The notes under the pieces are model-generated. The model was not told where the DNA came from. It made no database searches and saw only the letters and a program-made list of their open reading frames with translations. A stretch of 64,000 nucleotides of DNA, from the NCBI GenBank assembly GCA_039029135.1, contig JBCCGT010000008.1, positions 62,001 through 126,000 of the forward strand, read 5' to 3'. Position 1 is the stretch's first letter, and each line of letters opens with the position of its first letter. Position numbers and translations under genes: made by a program. This DNA comes from JALZVT01 sp039029135. GTDB taxonomy: Bacteria; Pseudomonadota; Gammaproteobacteria; Pseudomonadales; Azotimanducaceae. Shown here in pieces: positions 44,330-52,800 of this stretch.

Positions 44330-44848
44330 TCAGCTCGGCGCCCCGGGCGTGGGCAACTGGGTTACGGCCATCGACTCGGGCTCCATGCCCAGCACGATCA
44401 GCACCTTCGACATGCCGTGAAACGCGGCCACGCCCAGCGCGAGTTCCGTCAGTTCCTCCGGGGAGAACTCCGCGCGCAGCCGATCGATGTCGGCGCTTGA
44501 GAGGGTGTCCGCGCCGTTCAGCATGGCGTCGGTCAGACGCAGCGCCGCCTGCTCGCGTTCGCTGAGATTGTCGAGCCCGGCGTCATCAACGTTGTCCAGT
44601 CTGGTTTCGGTCAGCCCCGCTTCACGAGCGGCGGTAAAGCGAACCTGGCGTCAGTAGCCGCAGTCGGTGATGCGGGCGTTGCGCAGTCGCGTCATCTCGC
44701 GCAGGTCGGCGCCGATGCGGCCGTGCTGCCAGAGCTGCGCGTACATGGCGCCAAACGTCTGGGCGATCTCGGGCACGTGCACGAGCAGGTCGCCGAGCGT
44801 ATCCGGTACGGCGCCGCCGGGCGCCTGCAGTCTCGGTGTCGTGGACAT
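44330..44848 (-). CDS. predicted selenoprotein: AhpD-like (carboxymuconolactone decarboxylase family) with CxxU motif, in-frame TGA
   Basis: A 172-residue gene is interrupted by TGA at 44651-44653 (codon 66). The frame continues open for another 106 codons. Around the TGA it reads EMTRLRNARITDCGY-[TGA]-RQVRFTAAREAGLT. AhpD-family proteins have RxRNARxxxCxYCxxxR here, so TGA replaces the second redox cysteine and gives C63-G-Y-U66. A hairpin CCGCT/AGCGG with loop CGTGA lies 20-34 bases after TGA, matching bacterial SECIS rules. The C-terminal half (ELTELALGVAAFHGMSKVLIVLG) is a typical AhpD helix. The start overlaps the stop of a companion helical gene. The likely role is a thiol-selenol peroxidase or disulfide reductase. 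Confidence 0.87.
44617..44631 (-). promoter_or_regulatory. bacterial SECIS-like hairpin for Sec66
   Basis: On the minus strand, CCGCT and AGCGG pair around the five-base loop CGTGA. The loop occupies bases 25-29 after the TGA and its second base is G. This agrees with the bacterial SECIS pattern and with the independent hairpin in the other TGA-containing gene. Confidence 0.68.
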
Positions 44849-45273
44849 CAGCCTTCTTCCTCCGCTGTCTGTTCCGCGGCGGGCAGCACCCGCGTCAGGA
44901 CGCGCTCCATCCGCTCGGCGGCGTCGATCATGGCGGCCGCAGACAGCGCCGCGACGGTGCCGGCGTCGCCGCGCTGCCGCGTCAGCGCCGCGACCTGCTC
45001 GTCCGTGATGGCGTGGCAGTCGATGCTCAGCAGATCACTGATCGCGGCGAGCGGTTCGCTCAGATTCGTGTCCGCCCGTTCGCCGCCGTGCAGCGTGTGC
45101 GCGCGTCGACGGAGGTCACCGATCTCGTCTTGCGTTTTTTCGCTAGCACGCAGCGCGCTTTCCAGCGCGGCGTAGTGTGCGGCGAAGCGCGTCCCCAACT
45201 CGCCAAGGGTCGCCAGTGGTACGGCGAGTCCTGCGGGAAGGCTCGCCGGGTGTGTGGTTGCCTCGTCCTTCAC
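44848..45273 (-). CDS. AhpD-like helical companion protein without CxxC
   Basis: A 141-residue all-helical protein encoded directly before the AhpD-like selenoprotein, with overlapping stop and start (TGATG). It has one cysteine (SIDCHAITDEQV, about residue 86) and a terminal helix pattern (VAALSAAAMIDAAERMERVL) resembling the last helices of AhpD-family proteins, but no CxxC. It may be a non-catalytic AhpD-fold subunit forming a heteromer with its neighbour. That is inference; the family was not firmly recognised. Confidence 0.7.
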   Translation of the reverse strand: MKDEATTHPASLPAGLAVPLATLGELGTRFAAHYAALESALRASEKTQDEIGDLRRRAHTLHGGERADTNLSEPLAAISDLLSIDCHAITDEQVAALTRQRGDAGTVAALSAAAMIDAAERMERVLTRVLPAAEQTAEEEG

Positions 45274-45358
45274 GTCTCCTCCTGTTTGGCGCTGTGCGGC
45301 TGCCAGTTTCTGCTCCGCTGTCAGGTCGTTTTGGGTTGGCGTCGGCCGCTCGGCGGTC

Positions 45359-46219
45359 TCAGCCGAGACCCAGTACCCGACGTGCGTTGTCGCGCAGAAA
45401 CTTCGGCCACACGTTGTCCCGGAACGGTACCTGCGGCATGTCGGTCATGATGCGCTCGAGCGACAGACCCATCGGAAAATAGCCGGCGTAGATGATCTTG
45501 TCGGCGCCGCGGGTGTTTGCGTAGTCGACGATGGCCTGCGGATAGTGTTTGGGCGCGAAAGCCGACGTCGAGTAGTACAGATTGGGCCACTTCAGCATCA
45601 GCTTCACCGCGAGTTCCTGCCAGGGTTCGCAGCCGTGGCGGGTGACGAAAACGAGCTCGGGAAAGTCGTACATCACCCGGTCGATGCGCGCGACTTCCTG
45701 CGGCCACATGGGAAAGCGCGGTCCCGGCACGCCGGCGCAGGAGAAGATCGGGGTGCCCAGCTCGACGCACTTCGCGTAGATCGGATACATGAGCGCGTCG
45801 TCGATGCCGACCTGCGGATTCGTGCCCGCGTTGAAGGCGCTAAAGGCACGGACGTTGTATTCCTCGACCTGGCGCACCATCGCGCGGATGCCGTCCATGC
45901 CCTTGTTCGGGTCGACCCAGCCGGACCCGACGAAGCGATCGGGATGCGTTTGCAGCGCCCGGCGACTGACCTCGTCGCCGCAGCCGATCATGCCGATCTC
46001 GACGCCGAAGCGATCCATCTCGTGCAGCGTGACGCTGATCGGATCGCTCGACGCGCCGTAAAGCTCCTTGGGGACCTGCTTGAACATGTACTCCACGGGG
46101 AACTCGAAGTCTTTTGATCCGTCTTTGAGCTGTTCGCGGATGAAGTTGTACTGTTCGAAGTCCTGCGCCGGAAAGCCGATCATCGTGTCGATGATGCCGA
46201 TGTCCTGCGGCATGCTCAT
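45359..46219 (-). CDS. amidohydrolase 2 (ACMSD-like) family protein
   Basis: A 286-residue TIM-barrel metal hydrolase/decarboxylase-like protein. The start at 46219 overlaps the stop of the upstream amidohydrolase gene as ATGA. Supporting blocks are DIGIIDTMIGFP, VGSGWVDPNKGMDGIRAM, PIFSCAGVPGPRFPMWPQEV, LVFVTRHGCEPW and YAGYFPMGLSLERIM (the last corresponding to the usual GSDYP). The N-terminal HxH metal site is not in the standard form, so the metal centre may be reduced. Such genes often decarboxylate or hydrolyse ring-derived acids. Confidence 0.85.
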   Translation of the reverse strand: MSMPQDIGIIDTMIGFPAQDFEQYNFIREQLKDGSKDFEFPVEYMFKQVPKELYGASSDPISVTLHEMDRFGVEIGMIGCGDEVSRRALQTHPDRFVGSGWVDPNKGMDGIRAMVRQVEEYNVRAFSAFNAGTNPQVGIDDALMYPIYAKCVELGTPIFSCAGVPGPRFPMWPQEVARIDRVMYDFPELVFVTRHGCEPWQELAVKLMLKWPNLYYSTSAFAPKHYPQAIVDYANTRGADKIIYAGYFPMGLSLERIMTDMPQVPFRDNVWPKFLRDNARRVLGLG

Positions 46220-47448
46220 GCTTGCGTCGCCCTCGCTTCCGCGAGCGCGCTTTGAAACAGATAGCACATCGCGTCGCGGGGAATGTCCTTGACCGGCAGC
46301 GGCTCGTCGAGCTGCGCCGGCGTCGGCCCGAATTCGCGAGCCAGCGGCAGGAGCCGGTCGACGTCGAAGTCGTACAGCGCCGCGGCGTTCAAACCCAGCA
46401 GCTTGCGCCGCCGCCTGTCGGGGATGGCATCGAAGGTGAGGCGCAGGCTTTCCAGGTTATAAGGAAACGTGCCCTCGTAGTGCGGGTAGTCGTTGCCCCA
46501 CAGTACCCGGTCCTCGCCAATCTGATCGATGCCTGCCAGGTCGCGCTTGTTGGGAAAGCTCGCGCCGTACCAGCAGTGCTCGGCCGCGTACTCGCTGGGC
46601 AGGCGCTTCAGTCCCCATTCCATGCCCGCGTAGTCCATCTCGCCGATGGCGCCGTGCTGGATGCCCATGTGAATGCGATCGAGGCTCGCGAGCATCTCGG
46701 GCGCCCAGGCGCAGCCGGACTCGGTGATGATGTATTTCAGTTTCTTGAATCGCTCGAATACGCCGCTCATCAGGAGGTGTCGGAAGCCCGCCTGGCAGTA
46801 GAACGCCACCTCCGCGATCCACAGGGCTGCGCCCGCGGGCGTGCGACCGTAGTTGGGCGAGCCCTGGCCGCTGTGCTGGTTCATGACGAGGCCCGCATCG
46901 CTGATGGCGGCGAAGACGCGGTCCCACGCGGGGTCGTACAGCGGCGTGAGCCAGGTGCAGTCGGGCGGTATCAGCGGCAGCAGCACGCCGCCGCGCAATC
47001 CGGCGGCGGCGATGAACTCGATGTCCTTGACGGCCTCGTCCAGGTCGTTGGGCAGGATCAGGCCGATGCCGGCGCGGCGATCCGGGTCCTCGGCGCAGAA
47101 GTCTTGCAGCCAGCGGTTGTGGGCGCGGATGCCAGCCAGCGCGTGTTCGTAGTGTTCGGGTTTGGGCGGCTGCGCGGTAACGATGCTCTGCCTGAAGAAG
47201 GGCGGCACCGTGTTGGGAAACACGACCTCGCCGACGACGCCCTGAGAGTTCTGATCCGCCGTGCGAATGTCGAGATCCCAGTTGCGCAGCTTCTTGCTGC
47301 CGTAGTGCTCCTGGGACGGATTGCGATAGCCGCCGCGCCAGTCGTCGAACGCCTGTCGGTAGCGCGGTTCGAGATACTCACGATACTGGGCGTGGCTGCC
47401 ACCGGCGTGGGTGTCCGCCGTGATCAGCAGATAGGGCTCGTCGCTCAT
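46216..47448 (-). CDS. amidohydrolase 2 (ACMSD-like) family protein
   Basis: A 410-residue metal-dependent hydrolase/decarboxylase. ATG 47448 follows a GGGGGAGG ribosome site. Motifs are ITADTHAGG (N-terminal metal-site region, HxG rather than HxH), VMNQHSGQGSPNYGRT, KLKYIITESGCAWAPEML and VLWGNDYPHYEGTFP, the hallmark C-terminal aspartate loop. The gene is coupled to a second, shorter amidohydrolase downstream. Together with the KAS III-like gene upstream, they may process an acyl or ring-containing metabolite. The substrate is unknown. Confidence 0.88.
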   Translation of the reverse strand: MSDEPYLLITADTHAGGSHAQYREYLEPRYRQAFDDWRGGYRNPSQEHYGSKKLRNWDLDIRTADQNSQGVVGEVVFPNTVPPFFRQSIVTAQPPKPEHYEHALAGIRAHNRWLQDFCAEDPDRRAGIGLILPNDLDEAVKDIEFIAAAGLRGGVLLPLIPPDCTWLTPLYDPAWDRVFAAISDAGLVMNQHSGQGSPNYGRTPAGAALWIAEVAFYCQAGFRHLLMSGVFERFKKLKYIITESGCAWAPEMLASLDRIHMGIQHGAIGEMDYAGMEWGLKRLPSEYAAEHCWYGASFPNKRDLAGIDQIGEDRVLWGNDYPHYEGTFPYNLESLRLTFDAIPDRRRRKLLGLNAAALYDFDVDRLLPLAREFGPTPAQLDEPLPVKDIPRDAMCYLFQSALAEARATQA

Positions 47449-47554
47449 TGCCCGGCCTCCCCCCGTTGCAAGCGCAGCAACGAGCATACCGCAGGAGGCC
47501 GAAGCATCGGAAAGCCCACGCAGCGGCGTCGATGCGCCGCCGGTTACCGTCGCG

Positions 47555-48676
47555 TCAGGCGATCCTGCGCACGACGAGTGAGCCGATCGAATAGCCGGCA
47601 CCGAACGAGCAGATTACGCCGTGATCGCCCACTTCGAGATCCTCGTGGTGGCGCGCGAAGGCGATGATAGATCCTGCTGATGCGGTGTTGGCGAACTCGT
47701 CCAGGACGATCGGCGACGTATCGGGCTCCGGATCGCTGCCGAGCAGCCTGCGGGTGATGAGCTGGTTCATGTTGATGTTGGCCTGGTGCAGCCACCAGCG
47801 CCGCACGTCGGCGACCGCGATCCCCACGCTGTCGATGACCTGGGTCAGGTGCTCTGCCGCCATCGGGCAGACCTCCTTGAAGACCTTGCGACCGTGCTGA
47901 TGAAACAGTCGATCCGCGGCGAACGGATCGCCGCCCTCCGCTCGGGCCACGTAGCCGAAGTTCGAGCGGATGTTGTTCGAATACAGCGTTAGCGCCTTGC
48001 TGCCGAGCACTTCCCAGGCGTGCTGCGAGCGCACGCTGTCCTCGGGCTGTAGCACCACCGCGGTAGCGACGTCGCCGAAAATAAAGTGGCTGTCGCGATC
48101 GCAGTAGTTGACCTGGGGAGACGTCAGCTCGGGGTTGATCAAGAGCACCCCCTTCGAGCTGCCCGCGCGGATGGCGTCCACGCCGCGATGCAGTGCGAAG
48201 GTTGCTGCCGAGCAGGCCACCAGCATGTCGAAGCCGGACCCCTCGATTCCCAGCGCGTTCTGGACTTCGATCGCGATCGCCGGATAGGCGCGCTGGGTAT
48301 ACGCGCAGGACACGATCACCAGATCGATGTCTTCGGGCCCGACCGCCGCGGACTGCATGGCCAGTCGCGCCGCGTTCAGCGCCATCTCGGCCTGGTGGCT
48401 CAGCTCGTCATCGTCGCGCCGCGGGATGCGCGGGTGCATGCAGTCGACGTCGAGGATGCCGTCTTTGATGTAGGCATAGCGGCGCTTGATGCCCGAGGCC
48501 TTTTCGACAAAGTCTGCGCTGGAGAGCGGTTTTTCTGCCAACTCGCCGCTGGCGATGGCGCTCGCGTTGTCCGCGTTGTAGCGTGTTGCCCAGGCGTTGT
48601 AGCTGTCCACCAGTTCCTCGTTGGTAACGACGTGATCTGGTGTCCATGCGCCGACGCCGGAAATGACCGCTTGCAT
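47555..48676 (-). CDS. beta-ketoacyl-ACP synthase III (FabH)-like enzyme
   Basis: A 373-residue thiolase-fold condensing enzyme. ATG 48676 follows GAGGGG; a longer upstream frame is not needed. The triad is visible: cysteine in LVACSAATFAL (about 173), histidine in WWLHQANINMNQLITRRLL (about 300) and asparagine in FANTASAGSII. FabH-type enzymes condense an acyl-CoA with malonyl-ACP or form related C-C bonds. There are no fab genes around it. It heads a minus-strand series with two amidohydrolases and the AhpD-like selenoprotein, so a specialised role rather than housekeeping fatty-acid initiation is likely. Confidence 0.9.
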   Translation of the reverse strand: MQAVISGVGAWTPDHVVTNEELVDSYNAWATRYNADNASAIASGELAEKPLSSADFVEKASGIKRRYAYIKDGILDVDCMHPRIPRRDDDELSHQAEMALNAARLAMQSAAVGPEDIDLVIVSCAYTQRAYPAIAIEVQNALGIEGSGFDMLVACSAATFALHRGVDAIRAGSSKGVLLINPELTSPQVNYCDRDSHFIFGDVATAVVLQPEDSVRSQHAWEVLGSKALTLYSNNIRSNFGYVARAEGGDPFAADRLFHQHGRKVFKEVCPMAAEHLTQVIDSVGIAVADVRRWWLHQANINMNQLITRRLLGSDPEPDTSPIVLDEFANTASAGSIIAFARHHEDLEVGDHGVICSFGAGYSIGSLVVRRIA

Positions 48677-48930
48677 CGCTTTCCCCTCGTAGCCGATGGC
48701 GCTGGTCGCGCCCGCGCATCGAGTGTCCGAGAAGGGGCGGTTCTGCGCAAGTGGCGGGAGCGTATCGGGGCGCCGGTGCCGCGGAAGCCACGGAAGACAG
48801 CGGCCACGCGCGTCGCACTGCGGACCTGCGGCTGCGCGCGCCTGGGTGCCTTTGACGCGCACCTGGGCGCCATTGAAGTGACGAGCTAATGAAACACCGA
48901 GATGACGCGATCAGACTGCGAGATGTGGAA

Positions 48931-49611
48931 ATGAATTTTGTGCGCAGCCTCGCTGCCGCGCTGCTGATGCTGACGGGCTGCGCCGAGGAATCACCCGATA
49001 CGGCCGCTGTGCCGTCGAACACTCAGGCGGCGCAGTCCGTCGCGCCCGCTGCCGCCGACGGCGACCTGAATCTGTCCGCTACCCTCGTCCTCGCGGGCGG
49101 CTGTTTCTGGTGCGTCGAATCGGATCTCGAGAAGCTTGCAGGGGTTGGCGACGTGCGCGCGGGCTATTCGGGTGGGCGCTCCAACAATCCCACGTACCGC
49201 TCCCACGCGGATCATCTCGAGGTCGTCGAGGCGCCCTATGATCCCGACGTCATCAGCTACGCCGAGCTGGTGACCTATTTCCTGCGTCACATCGATCCAC
49301 TCGACGGCGGCGGCCAGTTCTGCGATCGCGGCCATAGCTACACCACAGCGATCTTTTTCGACGGCCGCGCCGAGCGCGAGGCGGCAGAGGCCGCCGTCGC
49401 CAAGGCCGAGGCGGAACTGGGAGCGCGGATCGTGACACCGGTGCGGGAGCGCCAGCACTTCTGGCTGGCCGAGGACTATCACCAGGACTACTACCAGAAG
49501 AATCCGCTGCGCTACGGTTACTATCGCAAGAGCTGCGGGCGCGACGCGCGGGTAGCGCAGGTGTGGGGACAGCTGTCGGGACAGGAAGAAGGAGCGACCG
49601 ACGCCCACTGA
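48931..49611 (+). CDS. msrA: peptide methionine sulfoxide reductase A, lipoprotein form
   Basis: A 226-residue MsrA that repairs methionine-S-sulfoxide. ATG 48931 is preferred to 48889 because it gives a clean lipoprotein signal (MNFVRSLAAALLMLTGC, Cys17) and a nearby GGAA. The catalytic motif GGCFWCVE places nucleophile Cys58, followed by VGDVRAGYSGG, YDPDVISY and HFWLAEDYHQDYYQKNP. A C-terminal cysteine (KSCGRD) could resolve. It would act in the periplasm. It diverges from the KAS III-like gene. The active site is an ordinary Cys codon, not TGA. Confidence 0.92.
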   Translation: MNFVRSLAAALLMLTGCAEESPDTAAVPSNTQAAQSVAPAAADGDLNLSATLVLAGGCFWCVESDLEKLAGVGDVRAGYSGGRSNNPTYRSHADHLEVVEAPYDPDVISYAELVTYFLRHIDPLDGGGQFCDRGHSYTTAIFFDGRAEREAAEAAVAKAEAELGARIVTPVRERQHFWLAEDYHQDYYQKNPLRYGYYRKSCGRDARVAQVWGQLSGQEEGATDAH

Positions 49612-49688
49612 CGTCGGCTGGCTTGACAGCAAGGGGGGCGGACGCTGATCCCGCGCCCCGATGTCGCCGGTTCAGGCGGTCTGCGGTG

Positions 49689-50063
49689 TCAGCCCAGGCG
49701 ATGCAGGGCGCAGATCTTGTTGCCCGAGGGATCCCGCAGGTACGCGAGATACAGACCGCTTTCTTTGCGCTCGCCCGGCGGGTCCTCGCAGGTGGTGCCG
49801 CCGTTCGCGAGGCCCGCTGCGTGCCAGGCGTCGGCTTCTGCCGGATTGGCCGCGACGAAGCCGATCGTGCTGCCGTTGCCGCCCGTTGCGGCGTTGCCAT
49901 CGAGCGGCGGCGTGATCGCGAAGACGCCGCTATCGGTGAAGTAGAAGCAGCGTCCCTTGTCATCCATGTTGCCGGGCTGATGGCCCAGAGCGCCGAGCAC
50001 GGCGTCGTAGAACTGTTTTGCGGCGGCGACGTCGTCTGCGCCGAGCATGATGTGACTGAACAT
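49689..50063 (-). CDS. VOC (glyoxalase/bleomycin-resistance) family protein
   Basis: A 124-residue single VOC domain with MFSHIMLGADDVAAAKQFYDAVLGALG (first metal-ligand His4 and helix), TIGFVAANPAEADAWHAAGLANGGTTCEDPPGER and YLAYLRDPSGNKICALHRL. The pattern matches lactoylglutathione-lyase-like proteins of unknown substrate. It is convergent with msrA and divergent from the PPOX-fold gene. The function may be detoxification or isomerisation, but nothing specific can be said. Confidence 0.88.
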   Translation of the reverse strand: MFSHIMLGADDVAAAKQFYDAVLGALGHQPGNMDDKGRCFYFTDSGVFAITPPLDGNAATGGNGSTIGFVAANPAEADAWHAAGLANGGTTCEDPPGERKESGLYLAYLRDPSGNKICALHRLG

Positions 50064-50214
50064 GGTGTCCTCCGAATAGACCTGTTGTTCCGGGTCTAGG
50101 TAGCTAAGTAGATTCTTCGAATGTTGGCACTGACTACAAGGTCGCCAACCGCAGCACTGCGGCGAGTAAGCTTAAACCAGTGAACACCTCACCCGGAATG
50201 AGGGATGCGTCGTA

Positions 50215-50628
50215 ATGATAGAACCCAGATTCGCAGACTTTCTCGCCAGCCACCGCTGGGCGCTCCTGACCACGCTGCGTGCGTCGGGTCTGCCAGCCAA
50301 TTCGATGGTCGCCTATGCGAGCGACGGCGATACGTTCGTCGTCAGCACGCCGGGTGGCACGCTCAAGGCCCGTACGTTGGCACGCGACCCACGGGTGGTG
50401 CTCACGGCGATCAGTAACGCCGAGCCGTTCAACTTCGTCTCCGTCGAGGGGCGAGCGGTTGTCGAGCGCCAGGGTGAGGGTGAGGGGATCGAACGTGCGA
50501 CCCGACTGGTGTTTGCGAACATTCGGGATCACTACCCCGAGCCTCCAGATCTCGCGGGTTGGATGCGCGAGCAGCGACGCGTGATTCTGCGCGTCGTGCC
50601 CGAACGGGTCAGCGGCGTGATTCGCTGA
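50215..50628 (+). CDS. pyridoxamine 5'-phosphate oxidase-fold (PPOX) flavin/F420 protein
   Basis: A 137-residue split-beta-barrel protein: RFADFLASHRWALLTTLRASGLPANSMVAYASDGDTFVVSTPGGTLKARTLARDPRVVLTAI is the characteristic N-terminal half. Such proteins bind FMN or F420 and reduce diverse substrates. Together with two luciferase-like proteins in this window it hints that the organism may use F420, but FMN is equally possible. It stands alone between a VOC gene and an amidohydrolase gene. Confidence 0.85.
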   Translation: MIEPRFADFLASHRWALLTTLRASGLPANSMVAYASDGDTFVVSTPGGTLKARTLARDPRVVLTAISNAEPFNFVSVEGRAVVERQGEGEGIERATRLVFANIRDHYPEPPDLAGWMREQRRVILRVVPERVSGVIR

Positions 50629-50740
50629 TTTCGCAGGCTCCCCAGGTCCGGCGTCGGACGGCCGTCGATGGGTGATGAGGTATGCTCTTGGCGGGAGAGA
50701 CGGCGCATCGAGCGATGCCCATCAGCAGAGGAGGAGCACC

Positions 50741-52042
50741 ATGAACCCATCAGATCTACCTGCGGCGGATGCCAATAACGCCTGGCGACTCGACACGCCT
50801 GGCAACGCCGGCTGGGTGCGTACGGCGCACGCTGACGCACCCAACAAGTTTTTCATGTGTTCGGCTGACGGCCATGTGCAGGAGCCGAAGACGTTTCTGG
50901 CCGATCGCATCGACGCGAAGTATCGGGAGCGTCTGCCTGGCGTGCTGATGATCCCGGCAAAGAAGCCGAACGAGGCGAAAGACGGCGACGCGGACGAGGC
51001 GTCCCCAGAGATGGAGATGTATCAGAAGACCGAGGGTTTTCGGCCGACGAAAATTCTCTGGACGAAGCCGCTGGAGGGGACGGACCGGGTACGAGATCGC
51101 GGCGGTCGCAACCCCGAGACGCGCATCGCGGAACTCGCCCTCGACGGCTGCGACGCGGAGGTCATGTTTCCGAACAAGGGACTGACGATGTGGGCGACCC
51201 CGGACGCCGAGTTCAGCCACGCGATGTGCCGGGCCTACAACGACTGGGCGTGGGAAGACTACGGTCCCTACAACGATCGGCTCGCGCCTATGGGGGCCAT
51301 CGCGCCCGGTGCGCTCGATCTGGCGCTCGACGAGATTCAGCGCGTGGCCAAGCTCGGCTTCAAGGGCCTGTCGCTGCCGTGCAAACCTACCTGGGGGCCG
51401 CCTGACGTTGATGATCCGAACTACAACCTGAAAGAGTTCGAGCCGCTATGGGACTGCATCGAAGACGTCGATCTGCCCATCACGTTTCACGTCTCAACGG
51501 GTCGCGATCCGCGCACCTCGCGCAGTCAGGGCGGCGCGGTCATCAACTACACGATCCACTCGCTGCTGCCGACGACCGAGCCGATCGCCAACATCTGTGC
51601 CTCGGGCGTGGCAGAACGCCATCCCGGTTTGCGCTTCGGCACCATCGAGGCGGGTATCGGCTGGGTGCCGTTCCTGCTGGAAGCGATGGACGAGGCCTAT
51701 CGCAAGCACCACATGTGGGTGCGGCCTAAGCTGGACGGCCTGCCGAGCGACTACTTTCGGCGGCAGGGCTTTGCTTCTTTTCAGGAAGACCACGCGGGGC
51801 TGTTGATGGCGCGCGAGTTCGATCTCGTCGAAAACTTTCTGTGGGCGAATGACTTTCCCCATCACGAAGGGTCGTGGCCTTATTCAGCCCAGGCCATCGA
51901 ACGCACGATGGGACACCTCGACGACGGCGAGCGGGCGAAGATCCTCGGCCTCAACGCGGCGCGGATCTTCAAGTTCGATATCCCCGAGCGCTATCGACAC
52001 CAACCGGACGTCGCCGCGGTTGCGGCGCAGATCGGCGGCTAA
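50741..52042 (+). CDS. amidohydrolase 2 (ACMSD-like) family protein
   Basis: A 433-residue metal-dependent hydrolase/decarboxylase. ATG 50741 follows GAGGAGGAG. Key blocks are FMCSADGHVQEP (N-terminal site, DGH), EVMFPNKGLTMWA, LPITFHVSTGRDPR, GLRFGTIEAGIGWVPFLLEAMDEAY and FLWANDFPHHEGSWP. It is a paralogue of the protein encoded at 46216-47448 in overall layout. It is convergent with a nitroreductase, whose stop overlaps it. The substrate is unknown. Confidence 0.88.
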   Translation: MNPSDLPAADANNAWRLDTPGNAGWVRTAHADAPNKFFMCSADGHVQEPKTFLADRIDAKYRERLPGVLMIPAKKPNEAKDGDADEASPEMEMYQKTEGFRPTKILWTKPLEGTDRVRDRGGRNPETRIAELALDGCDAEVMFPNKGLTMWATPDAEFSHAMCRAYNDWAWEDYGPYNDRLAPMGAIAPGALDLALDEIQRVAKLGFKGLSLPCKPTWGPPDVDDPNYNLKEFEPLWDCIEDVDLPITFHVSTGRDPRTSRSQGGAVINYTIHSLLPTTEPIANICASGVAERHPGLRFGTIEAGIGWVPFLLEAMDEAYRKHHMWVRPKLDGLPSDYFRRQGFASFQEDHAGLLMAREFDLVENFLWANDFPHHEGSWPYSAQAIERTMGHLDDGERAKILGLNAARIFKFDIPERYRHQPDVAAVAAQIGG

Positions 52043-52713
52043 CTCGTGAGCGAGCTCATGACCTCGACGGGCTCCCGCGTCATGCGCACGCGATTGATCT
52101 GCGCGTCCGGATCGGGATAGCCGAACGACAGGCCGCACAGAATCGCGTTGCCTTCCGGTATGTCGGCGATGCGCCGCACCGGCCCCGGATAGGCCGCGAG
52201 CGCGCCCTGTGGGCAGCTCGCGAGGCCACGCTCGACCAGCAGCAGCATGAACGTCTGCAGGAAGATGCCCATGTCGACCGCGTTGGCCCGATGCATGGTG
52301 TCGGGCATGGACAGGAACGCCGCGTGCGGCGCACCGAAAAACTCCCAGTTCTTGCGCAGCAGCGCCTGGCGCGCTGGTTTGTCGTCGCGATCGATTCCCA
52401 TCGTGCCGTAGTAGCCATAGGCGCAGGCGTACTGGCGCTCCTTGTAGACGCCCTTCAGGCCCACGCCACCGGATGGCCAGGTTGGACTGGGCGGCTTGCT
52501 GCCGAGCTCAGCCAGCAGCTCCGCCTCCAGACGCTCGCGCGCGGCGCCGCTGACGATCGCGATGTGCCACGGCTGGGTGTTGCTGTTGGACGGCGCGTAG
52601 CGGGCGACCTCGAGGATCTCGCGCAGCGTCTCTTCCGGAACGGGATCCGGTTTGAATCCTCGGGTCGTGCGGCGCTGCAGCACGGCTTCTGTGACGTTCA
52701 TGGCGACTCGCAT
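52039..52713 (-). CDS. nitroreductase-family FMN oxidoreductase
   Basis: A 224-residue nitroreductase with RRTTRGFKPDPVPEETLREILEVARYAPSNSNTQPWHIAIV, the FMN-binding RxxxR/F and PSxxNTQPW blocks. The C-terminal PEGNAILCGLSFGYPDP is also typical. Starts at 52713 and 52701 are both possible. It is read divergently from a nitronate monooxygenase with a strongly palindromic 148-base region between them, suggesting shared control. The pair could handle nitro compounds, though family members have many substrates. Confidence 0.9.
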   Translation of the reverse strand: MRVAMNVTEAVLQRRTTRGFKPDPVPEETLREILEVARYAPSNSNTQPWHIAIVSGAARERLEAELLAELGSKPPSPTWPSGGVGLKGVYKERQYACAYGYYGTMGIDRDDKPARQALLRKNWEFFGAPHAAFLSMPDTMHRANAVDMGIFLQTFMLLLVERGLASCPQGALAAYPGPVRRIADIPEGNAILCGLSFGYPDPDAQINRVRMTREPVEVMSSLTS

Positions 52714-52750
52714 GGCTGGCCGAAATCGCCGCTATCTCACCATAGTCGAG

Positions 52751-52800
52751 CCTTATTCTCACCACGCCTTCGCCATATATTGAATGGCGATAAAATAAGG
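52751..52800. promoter_or_regulatory. nested double palindrome in nitroreductase / nitronate monooxygenase divergent region
   Basis: Outer arms CCTTATT (52751-52757) and AATAAGG (52794-52800) are perfectly complementary. Inside them, TCGCCAT (52770-52776) and ATGGCGA (52784-52790) form a second perfect inverted repeat around ATATTGA. The stretch is AT-rich and lies 38 bases from the nitroreductase start and 61 from the monooxygenase start. It is a good candidate operator for a dimeric or tetrameric regulator of both genes. No regulator gene is adjacent. Confidence 0.6.

Noticed and set aside
44330..44524. Independent small gene of 64 codons at the end of the AhpD-like locus
   Set aside because: It is in frame with the 5' part at 44651-44848, and the intervening 42 codons are open. 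It is the C-terminal helices of the selenoprotein.
48931..49611. MsrA as a third selenoprotein
   Set aside because: The catalytic GCFWC motif uses ordinary cysteine codons and there is no in-frame TGA.
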